Shown in pieces: positions 31,553 through 41,046 of a stretch of 64,000 nt of DNA (position 1 is its first letter; each line of letters begins with the position of its first letter). Both the position numbers and the translations under genes were made by a program. The notes beneath the pieces were generated by a model. That model worked only from the letters and a program-made list of their open reading frames with translations, made no database searches and was not told the DNA's origin. Where the stretch lies: positions 33,501 through 97,500 of the forward strand of contig WBZZ01006789.1 in NCBI GenBank assembly GCA_019918135.1, written 5' to 3'. Source of the DNA: Paulinella micropora. Lineage: Eukaryota > Cercozoa > Imbricatea > Euglyphida > Paulinellidae.

Positions 31553-31840
31553 TTAAATTTTCGTCGTCGTCTTCTTCTTCTTTCGCCTGGCCGCTTTTGG
31601 CTTGAAGGCCGGCACGCCGGAGCTGTTCTTCTTCTTCTTGGTCAGGGCCAGCAGGTAGCGCGTGTACTCGACTGGGTCGTGGTGGTGCTGCTCGACCGGG
31701 TCCGGTGGCGGTGCTGCTGCCGCTGCCGCCGGCCGCGGTGCTCGCGGTGGCGCGCCCCTCGCGGCTCTTACCAACTTCACCCCAGTGCTCCTTACCATTG
31801 CGATTTCGTCTTGAAATACATCGCCCACAATAGGCCTCAT
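31553..31840 (-). CDS. 95-aa basic protein, copy C
   Basis: The protein is identical to the copy at 10,871-11,158. Confidence 0.6.
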   Translation of the reverse strand: MRPIVGDVFQDEIAMVRSTGVKLVRAARGAPPRAPRPAAAAAAPPPDPVEQHHHDPVEYTRYLLALTKKKKNSSGVPAFKPKAARRKKKKTTTKI

Positions 31841-32105
31841 GGAATCCGCCGAGCGAGTAGGCCAGCGTCGAGCATTCCTTGATCTGTATGCCCAGCGAGG
31901 TCGGCAGGCCCAAGGCCACCACGTTCGGCAAGATCCTGGTCTGCCCCGCTGGCAGCGAGGTCCCCGCTCCGTTCTGGGCCGAGGTCTCGAAGCCGAGCAC
32001 CGCGTGCGCGCTGTCGCTGTTGGACTGATAGCAGTAGATCGCGAACTCGGCGGCCGCGCTTAGCGTAAACTGCAGCTTCAGGTGCGTGTCGAGGTACGCG
32101 ATGCC
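31841..32105 (-). pseudogene. Penton-like protein, 3' part, fused to Polinton ATPase
   Basis: It matches about 10,603-10,870 (from IGIAYLDTHLKLQ to the end). The upstream half, including the predicted intron, is replaced by AT-rich Polinton 1 sequence encoding the ATPase, and the frame happens to stay open across the join, which creates a chimeric reading frame from 32,460. It has two substitutions against copy B (FETSAQN for LETSAQK). Confidence 0.85.
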
Positions 32106-32460
32106 GATGCTCCTCGTCAAGTTTGTTGAGCTTGTCCAACTCGTAATCAATCACCCTGTATCCATCCGTTTTCAAATATGTGTATATCGCCATTGGGTTT
32201 CCCTTCTTCTTGAAGTGCTTAACCATTTCTTTGTAAATGTGGTCTTTGTGTATCGTGCTGGCTATAATAACAATACGGGTCTTTTTGTCCGTCGTTCGTT
32301 TCAGGATTTCAAACAGTGCGGTCGTCTTGCCACTCTTCTTGCGAGCGAGAAGAAAGATGTTAGCGAACGCCTCGTCAAATAACTTATATCCTTTTGCCAA
32401 CTTCTCGCCATCTCCGTTTTGCTTGACTGGTCTAACTCGTATATCGTTAATTTTTTCCAT
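32106..32460 (-). pseudogene. Polinton 1 A32-like packaging ATPase, N-terminal part
   Basis: About 118 residues from the start remain, with the Walker A motif LLARKKSGKTTALFE, up to ELDKLNKLDEE, then the join with penton sequence. The family (FtsK/HerA-type genome-packaging ATPase) translocates DNA into capsids. The remaining part is about 70 percent identical to the Polinton 2 gene at 54,348. The Walker B half is absent. Confidence 0.9.
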
Positions 32461-32535
32461 AGCAGAGACTTCGCCTCCGCACCTCCAAATACTTTTATAT
32501 ATTCTAAAATATATTTTTTATTTTACCTGCGGGGT

Positions 32536-32898
32536 TTATGCCAAAAATTCTAAACAAATAACAATTCTTCCACCCAAGAGGTCTGTCTCAATACTGCCAT
32601 TGTCTGTTTTAAGCACTTTAAATGTGTATTGACCGTCAGTCCAATTAATAATCCCCAAGTTGTAGCTGAGATTGGAAATGTTTGCGGTGTTGCTATCAGC
32701 GAATGTGCCAATAATTCCAATGCGGTCCATATGAAGAATTTTTGTTTTCGTTTCAGTCATATCATTCATATAGTGTATATACTTAACATTCATTCTAGTT
32801 GGGGTAAAGTTCAATTTAATGGTTGTGTCAAATGTTTTGCTACCGCCAGCAAAATCATTACTCAGAAAAATAATCTTTTGGAATTTGAAATCACTCAT
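32536..32898 (-). CDS. Conserved 120-aa Polinton protein (element 1)
   Basis: The intact 120-residue, beta-rich protein has the conserved stretches IIFLSNDF, DRIGIIGTFADSN and ANISNLSYNLGI. The Polinton 2 homologue is at 53,976-54,338, in the same position just upstream of the ATPase. No function is recognised; a minor virion component is plausible from its conservation and place. Confidence 0.8.
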   Translation of the reverse strand: MSDFKFQKIIFLSNDFAGGSKTFDTTIKLNFTPTRMNVKYIHYMNDMTETKTKILHMDRIGIIGTFADSNTANISNLSYNLGIINWTDGQYTFKVLKTDNGSIETDLLGGRIVICLEFLA

Positions 32899-32935
32899 TT
32901 GCGATTTTTTGTTTCTATATTTTGTATAATATATT

Positions 32936-33187
32936 ATGTTATTAATATTATTATTTGTGTGCTCTGTGTTAGGGCGGACCGCCTGCGATTTCTATTCGCG
33001 AGTTAGTGATAAAAAAAATGAAAGTTGTCTTTATTGTATTCAAAAAGGAATAGAAACCAAATTTAAATGTGTTTTTATAAATAACGGAAATAATATGTGT
33101 CGTAGTTTTGATGAGGCATTGCTCTTAATGTGTGCGGGTGATAGTTCTTGGTATAAAACTCAACTATATGAATGCTCATTTCTTTGA
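32936..33187 (+). CDS. Small secreted Cys-rich protein (element 1)
   Basis: The 83-residue protein has an N-terminal hydrophobic signal-like segment (MLLILLFVCSVLGRTA) followed by six cysteines in a pattern kept in the Polinton 2 homologue at 53,689-53,928 (CDFYSRVS, ESCLYC, KFKC, CAGDSSWY, YEC). It runs opposite to the neighbouring fibre and ATPase genes in both elements. It is predicted to be exported and disulfide-bonded; the role is unknown. No Pfam-type domain is recognised with confidence. Confidence 0.7.
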   Translation: MLLILLFVCSVLGRTACDFYSRVSDKKNESCLYCIQKGIETKFKCVFINNGNNMCRSFDEALLLMCAGDSSWYKTQLYECSFL

Positions 33188-33517
33188 ACTAGAAGGTGAA
33201 GGAAGGCAGATGCCGATGAGTAAGGTCAAAATACCTACATAAGTGTTAGCAACTTCACACGGTAAGTTCTTTTCAGACAACCTCACGATACAAAGGGTGA
33301 TGATGGCGATAATGATACCCATTTGAAATAAGTATTTAATAAGTCTGCTGTCGGTTTTTTGCTTAGTCAAACAGCAATCCCAGCTGTCCTCGTATTCGTG
33401 GTCTAATTTTTTTTCTTCCTGCTTAATTTGGACATCAAGCACGCGGTTCTTTAACTCTGGTGTGAGTTCGCCTCCATCTACTTCTATGATTGGTGGTGGG
33501 TGTAATCTAGGAGGCAT
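33176..33517 (-). CDS. Two-helix membrane protein (element 1)
   Basis: The 113-residue protein has a Pro-rich start (RLHPPPIIEV), a GELTPELKNRVLDVQ segment, then two hydrophobic segments (MGIIIAIITLCIV and TYVGILTLLIGICLP). It lies directly after the fibre gene; its start overlaps or abuts the fibre end as in Polinton 2 (53,299). It is probably a membrane or holin-like virion protein by topology only. Confidence 0.7.
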   Translation of the reverse strand: MPPRLHPPPIIEVDGGELTPELKNRVLDVQIKQEEKKLDHEYEDSWDCCLTKQKTDSRLIKYLFQMGIIIAIITLCIVRLSEKNLPCEVANTYVGILTLLIGICLPSPSSSKK

Positions 33518-36500
33518 TGGGTGTAAATACGACTGCTCTGATTTCTGCTAATTGGTTTGCTTGGTCTTGTAATATATTAAGTAAAATTTTATTTTCTTTT
33601 TCTAAATTAACTACCTTTTCTGATAACTCCTGTGTCGCCTTAACTATTGGGGCTATTAAATCAAAATAATTCATTGTTTTTAATTCTTCTGTTGTCCCGT
33701 CGTCTTTTGACATTTTATGGTCTTCAACTGGATTAAAACATATTAATTTTTTTCAACTAATTCTTCAATATCCTGAGCAATGAAACCGCAGTTCTCTCTT
33801 TCTGATTCTCTAAGTTTGAAACACTTTGGTTTGAGGGCATTTATAAAATCTAAACCGCAGAATTTAGCATCTCTTATGTCGGTTTTGTGTCTCCTGTCAG
33901 AAGTATTAACAATTCCACTGCTGGTAAGTGTCGCTCTTGTGTTTGCTCCTGTGGTTTGAAAATAACAAGTTCCGTATTCTCTAAAATACATTTGATCTGA
34001 GTTTCTCTTACAAAATATGCCGTGGTTGTCGTCAGCCCACTTTATGCCACATGTAGTTGTCGTGCCGTCTGTAAAATAGAGTTGAGCGGTAGAGTTATTA
34101 ATTGATATTGTGGAGTCTATTGTCATACCACTTGCGACCCACAAATAACCATCGCTCCCTCTCAACGACATTATACCAGCATTGTTTCCATTTTCCCATA
34201 TAAAACCATTAGTCGCACCAGCAGCCGCTCTAAACCTTATAGCGTGAGAAGTTATACCATTTGCTGATGTTGCTGGTGCCGCTGATACTCCATTTAGTGC
34301 TTTATTTGCCCCAGATTGTGCCATATAAATCCCCCAGTTTGAATCGGCGGTATCCCACATAAATATTCCTCTATTTCCCCCTCCATCTGTTTGTCCTTGA
34401 ATTCCTATTTTCGCTCCATTAGTAGTTGTTGTCGTTTAGCAGCCCTGAGTATGTAATTCCCGCATTTGCAGTTATTGCTCCACTCGCTGTTATTGCCTTC
34501 GTTGTTAATAAGCCCGATGAACTATTGATGTCTATTGCGGTGTTAAATGTTATATTGCTTCCTACCGCTACTCCTGACGCATATTGAAAAAGGAGATTAG
34601 TGCCTTTGGATATCATAAAATTTGAAGTAGCAGAACTTGACTTATCGTTAACTGCTCCATCCCAATAACAATCAAATTTTAATGCTACATTGCTATGCCC
34701 ATTGTTAATTAATTGAAAACAATTAGGGTCGGCTGTTGTAAATGCTTGTATATGTGGCCCCGCTACACCAGATGTCCCGTATAATTCTAATCCGCCTGTG
34801 TATGCTGTTAACCCTTGTGTTGTTCTTCCCAATATTAATGGTTTATCTTGTGCTAGTGTTATTCCCACATTTGCCGTTATCAACCCCGCGTTATCTATGT
34901 TCATCGCCTCAGACCAAGTTATAGCATTCCCTACCGCTATTCCTGATTTATAACCAAAAGAGAGTGTATTACTCACCTTTGCTATTCTGAAATTCGCATT
35001 CGCATAACTTGATTTCCATCCAGCATTATCCAAATAAGCATCAAAAGCAAGAATTATATTGTTATGACCCAAATTTGCTATTGTAAATACGGGATATGTA
35101 TCTTCCGTTGTAATCGCTTGTATATGTGGCCCAGAAGTAAAATCACCAAAAGCACCATACACTTCTAATCCCGCCGATGGACCTGTCCCCTTCGTTGTAT
35201 TGCCTATGATTATCGGTTTACCTGTCGCTGTTGTTATTTTGGTGCTCGCGGTTATGGTTGTTCCTGTTATTGTTGTTCCTGTTATTGTTCCGCCACTTGT
35301 AGTGTTGTTTGAATTCATATCTAAGGCACCATAAAACTTCATACCACCCGCATTGTTAAAACGAACGATATCAGACGAAGCAGACTTATTATCTAAAAGT
35401 TTTGAAATATAAAGTCCTGCTCCTTTTACATCAAATGCTACATTCGTGAATAGGTAGCCTCTTTGGTCGGCTGTTCCACTTGAATCAGTATTTAAAGTAT
35501 ATAAGAAAGACTGCCAATCGCCCGTTGTCTGTGAAAAGAATATATCGCCACCATTCTGGTTCAAAATTCTAGCGCCATTATATGTAATATTTCCTCCATT
35601 AATGATATCTACATTATTAAAATCGGCTTGGCTTAACAAATTTAGTGCTTTTATATCATTTCTACTTCCATTAAATATTTTGATTCCCGTTATGGTTTGG
35701 TCTCCTGTGAGTTTCACATTCTGCCCATCTAATGTGTCCGCATACCCTTTTGTCGCTCCGTCCGTCGCTAATGTCGGAGTTCCAAGGTTGGCTATTTTGC
35801 TACTATTACAATCTAGCCCCGAAGCATTTACCCAACCGACTATCGCCCCGTCAATAATGAAACTTATTTTTTTCGCAATTATTTCAAAGTTATAATTTAC
35901 ACCCGTGCCCATATCAAGGCAACCGATAGTTCCTATATTGGCTGTGGAGTTAAAAACCACGAATGTTCCTTTTGTTGTCGCATTCGTTGAATTTCCTGTT
36001 ATTTCAAGACCACTACTATATGTCTTAATTCCTGCTATGGTTTGGTTTCCTGAGGTTTTAACCGCCGAAGTGTCAAGGACTGAAACATCAACACCATCAA
36101 CCAGATTTACATTCGTTATGCTTTGCCCTCCCATATTTAGTCCGCCATTTGCCGTTATTGCTCCGCTTGCCGTAAGTGTTGTTGTTGATATCCCCGCATT
36201 TGCTGTTATTGATTTTGAAGCCGTAATTGCTGTGTTGTTAATTCTAAATAATTCTGTTGTCGCGGTATGATAAAATACGTGGCTCGCCCCCGCACTATCA
36301 ACATTATATATTAATATTCCGCCAGCAATACCAAACCCATAAAATGCTGTTGTTGATTCCCCTCCTCCATCATATAAAACTAGTTTATTGTTTGTGTTTA
36401 GATAGCCTGACCTGTCCAGAAATATTTTTTTACCTGCTCCAACTACTATATTGTCGCTTGTTGTTAATGTCGTCGTTGATACACCCGCATTTGCTTTAAT

Positions 36501-37511
36501 TTCGTTGCTAAATGTTTTAGTTCCTGTTATGGTTTGGTCTCCTGTTAGTTTCACCACCGAAGTATCAAGGGTGGAAACATCAACACCATCAACATTACCA
36601 ACATTTGTAATCGCAAATCCTCCCATATTTAATCCAGCCGTCATACTTGCTGTGCCATCTAGTCTCAGAAAAGGTGCAGCCGTGTTCCTCCATTGGCCTG
36701 TGCTGTAAATGAGCAGTTGATTGTCTGCTGGTGTTGTTATAGTCACATCGCTTAAAGCATCTATTGATTTAGTTCCTAGTCGTGTGTCAAAGTCAGTATT
36801 CGCCCTCGCGGTGGTGTAGTATAGATTGGTTCCTTCTGCTAAGTTGGTTGTGCTCTTGGTAGCTAATTGAGTGTCAAATCTCGCATTAGTATAGTATAGA
36901 TTAGTCACTTCTGCTAAATGGGTGGTGCTCTTGGTAGCCAGTCTCGTATCAAAATCTGTATTTGCTCTCGCGGTGGTGTAATATAAATTTGTTCCTTCTT
37001 TTAAGTCTGCGGTCGTTTTCAATAAAAGCCTAGCATCAAAGTCTGTATTAGCCCTCGCGGTGGTGTAATATAAATTGGTTCCTTCGGCTAAGTTAGTTGT
37101 TGATTTGTTTGAAAATCTTGTGTCAAACCTTCCATCAGTATAGTATAGATTGGTTCCCTCTTTTAAGTCTGTCGTTGATTTTAAAGCGAGACGTGTGTCA
37201 AAGCGGTTATCAGTCCAATAATAATTAAGTCCTTCGGTTAAGTTAGTTGTTGATTTAGTTGAAAATCTTGTGTCAAACCTTCCATCAGTATAGTATAGAT
37301 TAGTTCCTTCTTTTATGTCCGTTGTGCTTTTAGTAGCCAGTCGGGTGTCAAATCGGCCGTCGGTAAAATAAAGATTTATTGGGTCAGCATCTTCTGGCAC
37401 CCTATCTGTGTTTAAGCCAATTATATTAGTATTCGTTAAATCAAGGTTGGCTATGTCCAGCGAGTCCACCGCAATTTCAGACAAGCCTAAGAGCGACTTG
37501 AAGTTTGACAT
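33507..37511 (-). pseudogene. Polinton 1 fibre with NLYYT repeats and S74-type chaperone end (two frameshifts)
   Basis: The first 1030 codons (37,511-34,419) are open. An extra base near 34,430 and a second shift near 33,735 separate the following blocks (34,360-33,743 and 33,713-33,507). The N-terminus has eight repeats of about 25 residues, each with TxLxEGxNLYYTxxRFDTRL, a repeat common in phage tail fibres. A long beta-rich shaft follows (LTGDQTITGTKTF, ANAGITYSG units). The C-terminus has SDRRHKTDIRDAKFCGLDFIN, typical of the intramolecular chaperone of endosialidase (peptidase S74), then a coiled coil (VVNLEKENKILLNILQDQAN). It is an attachment fibre by inference. The Polinton 2 homologue is at 49,734-53,312. 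Confidence 0.85.
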
Positions 37512-37582
37512 ATTATATATTTTGGATAATAATTAAACCGATTAAAAATTATTTTTGGTTAGATATACAACCGAGACAAACA

Positions 37583-38071
37583 ATGCCAAGAGGTAATAGA
37601 GAGATTGCCATAAAGAACCTTGAAAAAGCGACTGTAATGAAGAAACAGTATGCGAGGCAAAGAAAGATTGAGAGGGCTAGGGAACTACTTGCGGAGGAAG
37701 AGGCGAAGAATGTGAAAGAAATGACGGTTGACGAAAAGATGGACCACGTGTCTAAGAAACAGTTGGCTAAGGATATGATTGATGGGCGAGACGGTGAGAT
37801 AAGTGAGGAAAGCAGTTCGGATGAGGAAGTAGAACAAGACTTTGTAGATATCGTTGCCCAACGGGTGGCGGGTATAAAATTGAAGACTAAACAGAAGAAG
37901 GCGAAGAAGGTGGTAAAAAAGAAACTGCCTGAATTAGAAGAGAGTGAGAGTGAGAGCGAGGAAAGCGAGGAAGAAGAGCCTAAGCCTAAGAAAGGTGGTA
38001 AAAAATCCAGCCGTGTTAGTGTCAATGTTTATAATGAACAACCCGAGAAACCAAAAAAAAACAATCAATGA
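37583..38071 (+). CDS. 162-aa charged protein, divergent from fibre (element 1)
   Basis: A basic N-terminal helix (MPRGNREIAIKNLEKATVM) is followed by acidic Ser/Glu runs, a KKAKKVVKKK cluster and the conserved end RVSVNVYNEQPEK. The Polinton 2 homologue at 49,118-49,642 has the same layout and SVNVYN end. It is a disordered, possibly nucleic-acid-binding protein; no family is known to me. The ATG at 37,583 follows a short AT-rich gap from the fibre start. Confidence 0.7.
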   Translation: MPRGNREIAIKNLEKATVMKKQYARQRKIERARELLAEEEAKNVKEMTVDEKMDHVSKKQLAKDMIDGRDGEISEESSSDEEVEQDFVDIVAQRVAGIKLKTKQKKAKKVVKKKLPELEESESESEESEEEEPKPKKGGKKSSRVSVNVYNEQPEKPKKNNQ

Positions 38072-38108
38072 TGTTTCAAAGATATTTTTAAAGTTCTAAT
38101 ATATATAT

Positions 38109-38366
38109 ATGAGCAAAATAAAAAACCTTCCGTTAGATGTTCGTTTACACATTATGGACTACCTATATAATCATCGTATGTATGACTTCACTAGTTGCTA
38201 TGTGTGCGGATTAACTCTGTGTTTAGCGAACCGACAGATTACAGCCATTGATGATACATTTGACCGATTTTATACCTATGAGTTTTGTTCTAATTATTGT
38301 TTTGAACTAGAAAAAAAAGAAAGAGCAATATATAGAGATAAAACATTAGGTGTGATTAAATATTAG
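38109..38366 (+). CDS. F-box-like protein with Cys pairs (element 1)
   Basis: The 85-residue protein's N-terminal LPLDVRLHIMDYLYN resembles the first helices of an F-box; it is followed by CYVCG and, 35 residues later, FCSNYC, which could bind one zinc. The stop TAG abuts the integrase ATG. F-box proteins recruit substrates to SCF ubiquitin ligases and are common in large DNA viruses; that role here is inference. No counterpart was found in Polinton 2. Confidence 0.55.
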   Translation: MSKIKNLPLDVRLHIMDYLYNHRMYDFTSCYVCGLTLCLANRQITAIDDTFDRFYTYEFCSNYCFELEKKERAIYRDKTLGVIKY

Positions 38367-39329
38367 ATGGATTACAAACACAGCAATCCAGGAGGTGCGG
38401 ATGAGGATGAAAGAAAGGAACAACAAGCATTAGAAATACATTACCAAAAAAGATTACTGACCGATAAATGGAATACTATATGGGCGGACAAACCACTTAA
38501 ACAAGTATTTGTAGATTTGGCTGATATGTCTAAACTTAAAGACAAGAAAGGAAATAAAGGTTATGCCTGGATGTTATTTTGGATTGACACTCACAGCAGA
38601 TTTTTAATCATTAAACCACTTAAAAACAAAACGGCAAAAGAAGTTTATATGGCTTTAAAATCAATACCATACACACCCGAATCAATTACAACTGACAGCG
38701 GAAGTGAATATAAAGGAATGGTTAAAGATTATTTTAGAGAGAATAATATTGAACACCGGACGGTTGAAGTTGGCGACCATCGGGCTCTTGCGATAGTTGA
38801 CAGTGTAATAAGAACTATTAGACGATGGCTTGACATTCTATTTGAAACTAATGGTAATTTTGATTGGTTTTCTTGGATTGATGATATGGTAGATGCTTAT
38901 AATATGCGGTTTCATAGAACAATTCAAGCTAGGCCGATTGATGTATTTAAGGGTGTAAATAAAAATAAACAACGAATTCAAAGGGATGGTTTAGTAGATG
39001 AATTTGAAAAAGGCGACAGGGTAAGAAAGGAATTAAAAAGAAATTTATTTTCAAAAGGCGGCCGACAATACAGTAAACAAATTTACACCGTCGTCGGAAG
39101 AAAGGGATTTAAATTAATATTAAATTCAGACGAGTTAGTCAGTCCTAGGGAATTATTAAAGATCAAATTTGATAAACCGGCGGACGAAGAAAAACAAATT
39201 AACGAACAAGTTAAAGAAATAACAAAAGAAAAGAAAACAAAGGAACAGTTAAAAAGAGAAAGTATTGATGAAGGAAATGTCCGGACGAGCAAAAGAGAAA
39301 AGAAAGCGAAAGTAATACTGGATTTGTGA
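38367..39329 (+). CDS. Polinton 1 retrovirus-type integrase (rve), intact
   Basis: The 320-residue protein has an RNase H-fold catalytic core: VFVDLADMS, TTDSGSEYKG, and GDHRALAIVDSVIRT. The third acidic residue, normally Glu in DD(35)E integrases, aligns with Asp here and in the Polinton 2 copy. A C-terminal SH3-like part (FEKGDRVRKELKRNLF, KQIYTVVGRKGFKLIL) and a Lys/Glu-rich tail follow. No HHCC zinc domain is evident at the N-terminus. It would insert the element into host DNA. It is the only intact integrase in the window. Confidence 0.9.
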   Translation: MDYKHSNPGGADEDERKEQQALEIHYQKRLLTDKWNTIWADKPLKQVFVDLADMSKLKDKKGNKGYAWMLFWIDTHSRFLIIKPLKNKTAKEVYMALKSIPYTPESITTDSGSEYKGMVKDYFRENNIEHRTVEVGDHRALAIVDSVIRTIRRWLDILFETNGNFDWFSWIDDMVDAYNMRFHRTIQARPIDVFKGVNKNKQRIQRDGLVDEFEKGDRVRKELKRNLFSKGGRQYSKQIYTVVGRKGFKLILNSDELVSPRELLKIKFDKPADEEKQINEQVKEITKEKKTKEQLKRESIDEGNVRTSKREKKAKVILDL

Positions 39330-39344
39330 AGTGGTATTTTTTAT

Positions 39345-40012
39345 TTAGTACCGATGTGTTATCGGAATAATCCACTTAATCGTTGAAATCCTGTCCTGTA
39401 ATGTTCTGTTCATCGCTGTGAGCGAATTGAAAATAATCAACTCGTCTGGCTCGCCCACCGACACAAGAAATAATTGCTCATTTTTTGGTTTTCTTATAGT
39501 AGTATCAACTCTTGCCCAACCAAAGTAGTATTCATTTTTTTTCTCTTCTGGGTTTTCTTCAAAAAAATCGCCACCGTAAGCTTTGAAAATATAAGACCTC
39601 ACCCTTTTTCTTGCCTGGATGAATTCGGTATGAACTTGAACAAATCGCTTACCCTCAACGTGCCTTTCTGATTGCTCAAATGAGGACCAGCCTATTTCAG
39701 GGTTTGGGACTTGGACGGGGGCGGGGGCGGGCTGGACGGGGGCGGGTGCGGGGTCGGGCTGGACGGGGGCGGGGGCAGGGTCGGCGGGGCAGGGTCGGCG
39801 GGGGCAGGGTAAGGAACGGAAGGGGCGGGGTCGGCTGGGGCATTCTTCAACTCGGTCCTCCCAAGGGTGTCGGTCAAGTTGTCCAACAAGTCGGCGAAGA
39901 GCTCCTCGGTGTCCTTCTTGCTTCTCGCAATCATCCACTTCTTGGATTTTGAGATTTTGGGAGAATGAGATTGACACGTGATTTTGGTTTTGGTCGTCAG
40001 TTTTTTTAGCAA
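39345..40012 (-). pseudogene. Pro-rich protein, frameshifted
   Basis: An N-terminal part (from ATG at 40,012; KKWMIARSKKDTEELFADLL) and a C-terminal part (EIGWSSFEQSERHVEGKRF to the stop at 39,345) lie in different frames, with the switch inside a PAPAPVQ/PADPAP repeat (about 39,700-39,830). The repeat is GC-rich in an otherwise AT-rich region. The C-terminal half is a compact domain with an EYYFGWARVDTT segment. Function is unknown. Convergent with the integrase. Confidence 0.55.
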
Positions 40013-40081
40013 TTTCCTTTTTTTATTTAGGGTCAGAGGAATTTTGGAAATAGTTAATGTAATTTCGGAAAATGGACCGAA

Positions 40082-40495
40082 AATCCAGAATTTTGTGAAG
40101 AAAGAATAAATAAGATTGACAGAGAAATTGATTTATTGAACGAAAAAAAACAACCATTCCTAATCAAACTAAATGCTATTAATCACATAATTCGCAAACT
40201 TGATAAGGAAAGTGAAAAGGTTGAAAATGACAGAATGTTTAAACAAAAAAGACGAATGACTTTATTCAAAAAAGAAAAAGAAATCAGACTTTTTTATGCT
40301 TGGAGACAAGAAAATCGTTCTGAGTTTAAGATAGAAATACAAGATCGTATTTTTGATGGAATAGATAAAGAAGGATTGTCTTTCAATCGTTCGCTAATGA
40401 AATACATAAGAGATAAGAATGATAATGATGACGGAGATATGAATGTTGAAAATGGAAATGATATGTTCCAAGTAAGAAACAATTATGCTATATAA
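40082..40495 (+). CDS. Coiled-coil protein, start uncertain
   Basis: An open frame of about 137 codons without an early ATG (from TENPEFCEERINKIDREID). It is rich in Lys, Arg and Glu and predicted helical, ending in an acidic, Asn-rich tail. It is likely part of Polinton 1 or its flank; there is no known family. Confidence 0.4.
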   Translation, partial: NPEFCEERINKIDREIDLLNEKKQPFLIKLNAINHIIRKLDKESEKVENDRMFKQKRRMTLFKKEKEIRLFYAWRQENRSEFKIEIQDRIFDGIDKEGLSFNRSLMKYIRDKNDNDDGDMNVENGNDMFQVRNNYAI

Positions 40496-40829
40496 AAAGT
40501 GGTCTATCCACTAAACTCCTTTTGCACATAGGAGTATAAACTAGTGTGTATTATTTTATTAATTTTCAAAACAAAAAACAAAAAACCCCTTGCTTTCAAA
40601 GAAATTTTTCTCATATCATTCTTGTCTGTGTGATAGGTGGGTGCTACCATAAAGGTAATTCCTTTTTCTTCTTCTATTTCGCTTCCTTTTTGATTTCGTC
40701 TTGATTTCCTCTTGTTTGCTGATTTTTGGAGATTTTGGTCCGAAAGACTCTTTTCATAGAGGGCATTTTTCCTAAAAATGACCCTATGAAAAGTGTAATC
40801 ATCTTCTGACAGGCAGACAGACAGACAGG

Positions 40830-40864
<35 letters not shown>

Positions 40865-41015
40865 CACAGACAGACAGCACACGGACAGTCTGAGACAGAG
40901 TCTGAGACAGACAGACAGACAGACGGACAGACAGTACTAGTCTGAGGCAGAGAGACAGAGAGACAGAAAGACGGACAGACAGAGACAGACAGAGAGACAG
41001 ACAGACAGGCAGACA

Positions 41016-41046
<31 letters not shown>

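Larger units (their letters stand above)
24305..32105 (+). repeat. Viral segment copy C (most complete copy)
   Basis: It carries the fibre from its start codon through to part of the penton gene. At about 32,105 GC-rich penton sequence changes in mid-codon to AT-rich Polinton 1 ATPase sequence. Confidence 0.95.
32106..40495 (-). mobile_element. Polinton 1 (Maverick), truncated, reversed
   Basis: The gene order (ATPase, 120-aa gene, Cys-rich gene, membrane protein, fibre, divergent acidic protein, integrase) repeats that of Polinton 2 in reverse orientation. Protein identities of roughly 45-75 percent show a different lineage. The left end is lost at the join with copy C; no terminal inverted repeat was found, and the right limit between 40,495 and 41,500 is uncertain. 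Confidence 0.8.

Noticed and set aside
1-32105. CRISPR array or bacterial operon signals
   Set aside because: No regularly spaced repeats with unique spacers and no ribosome-binding-site pattern; introns and Polinton genes point to a eukaryote.
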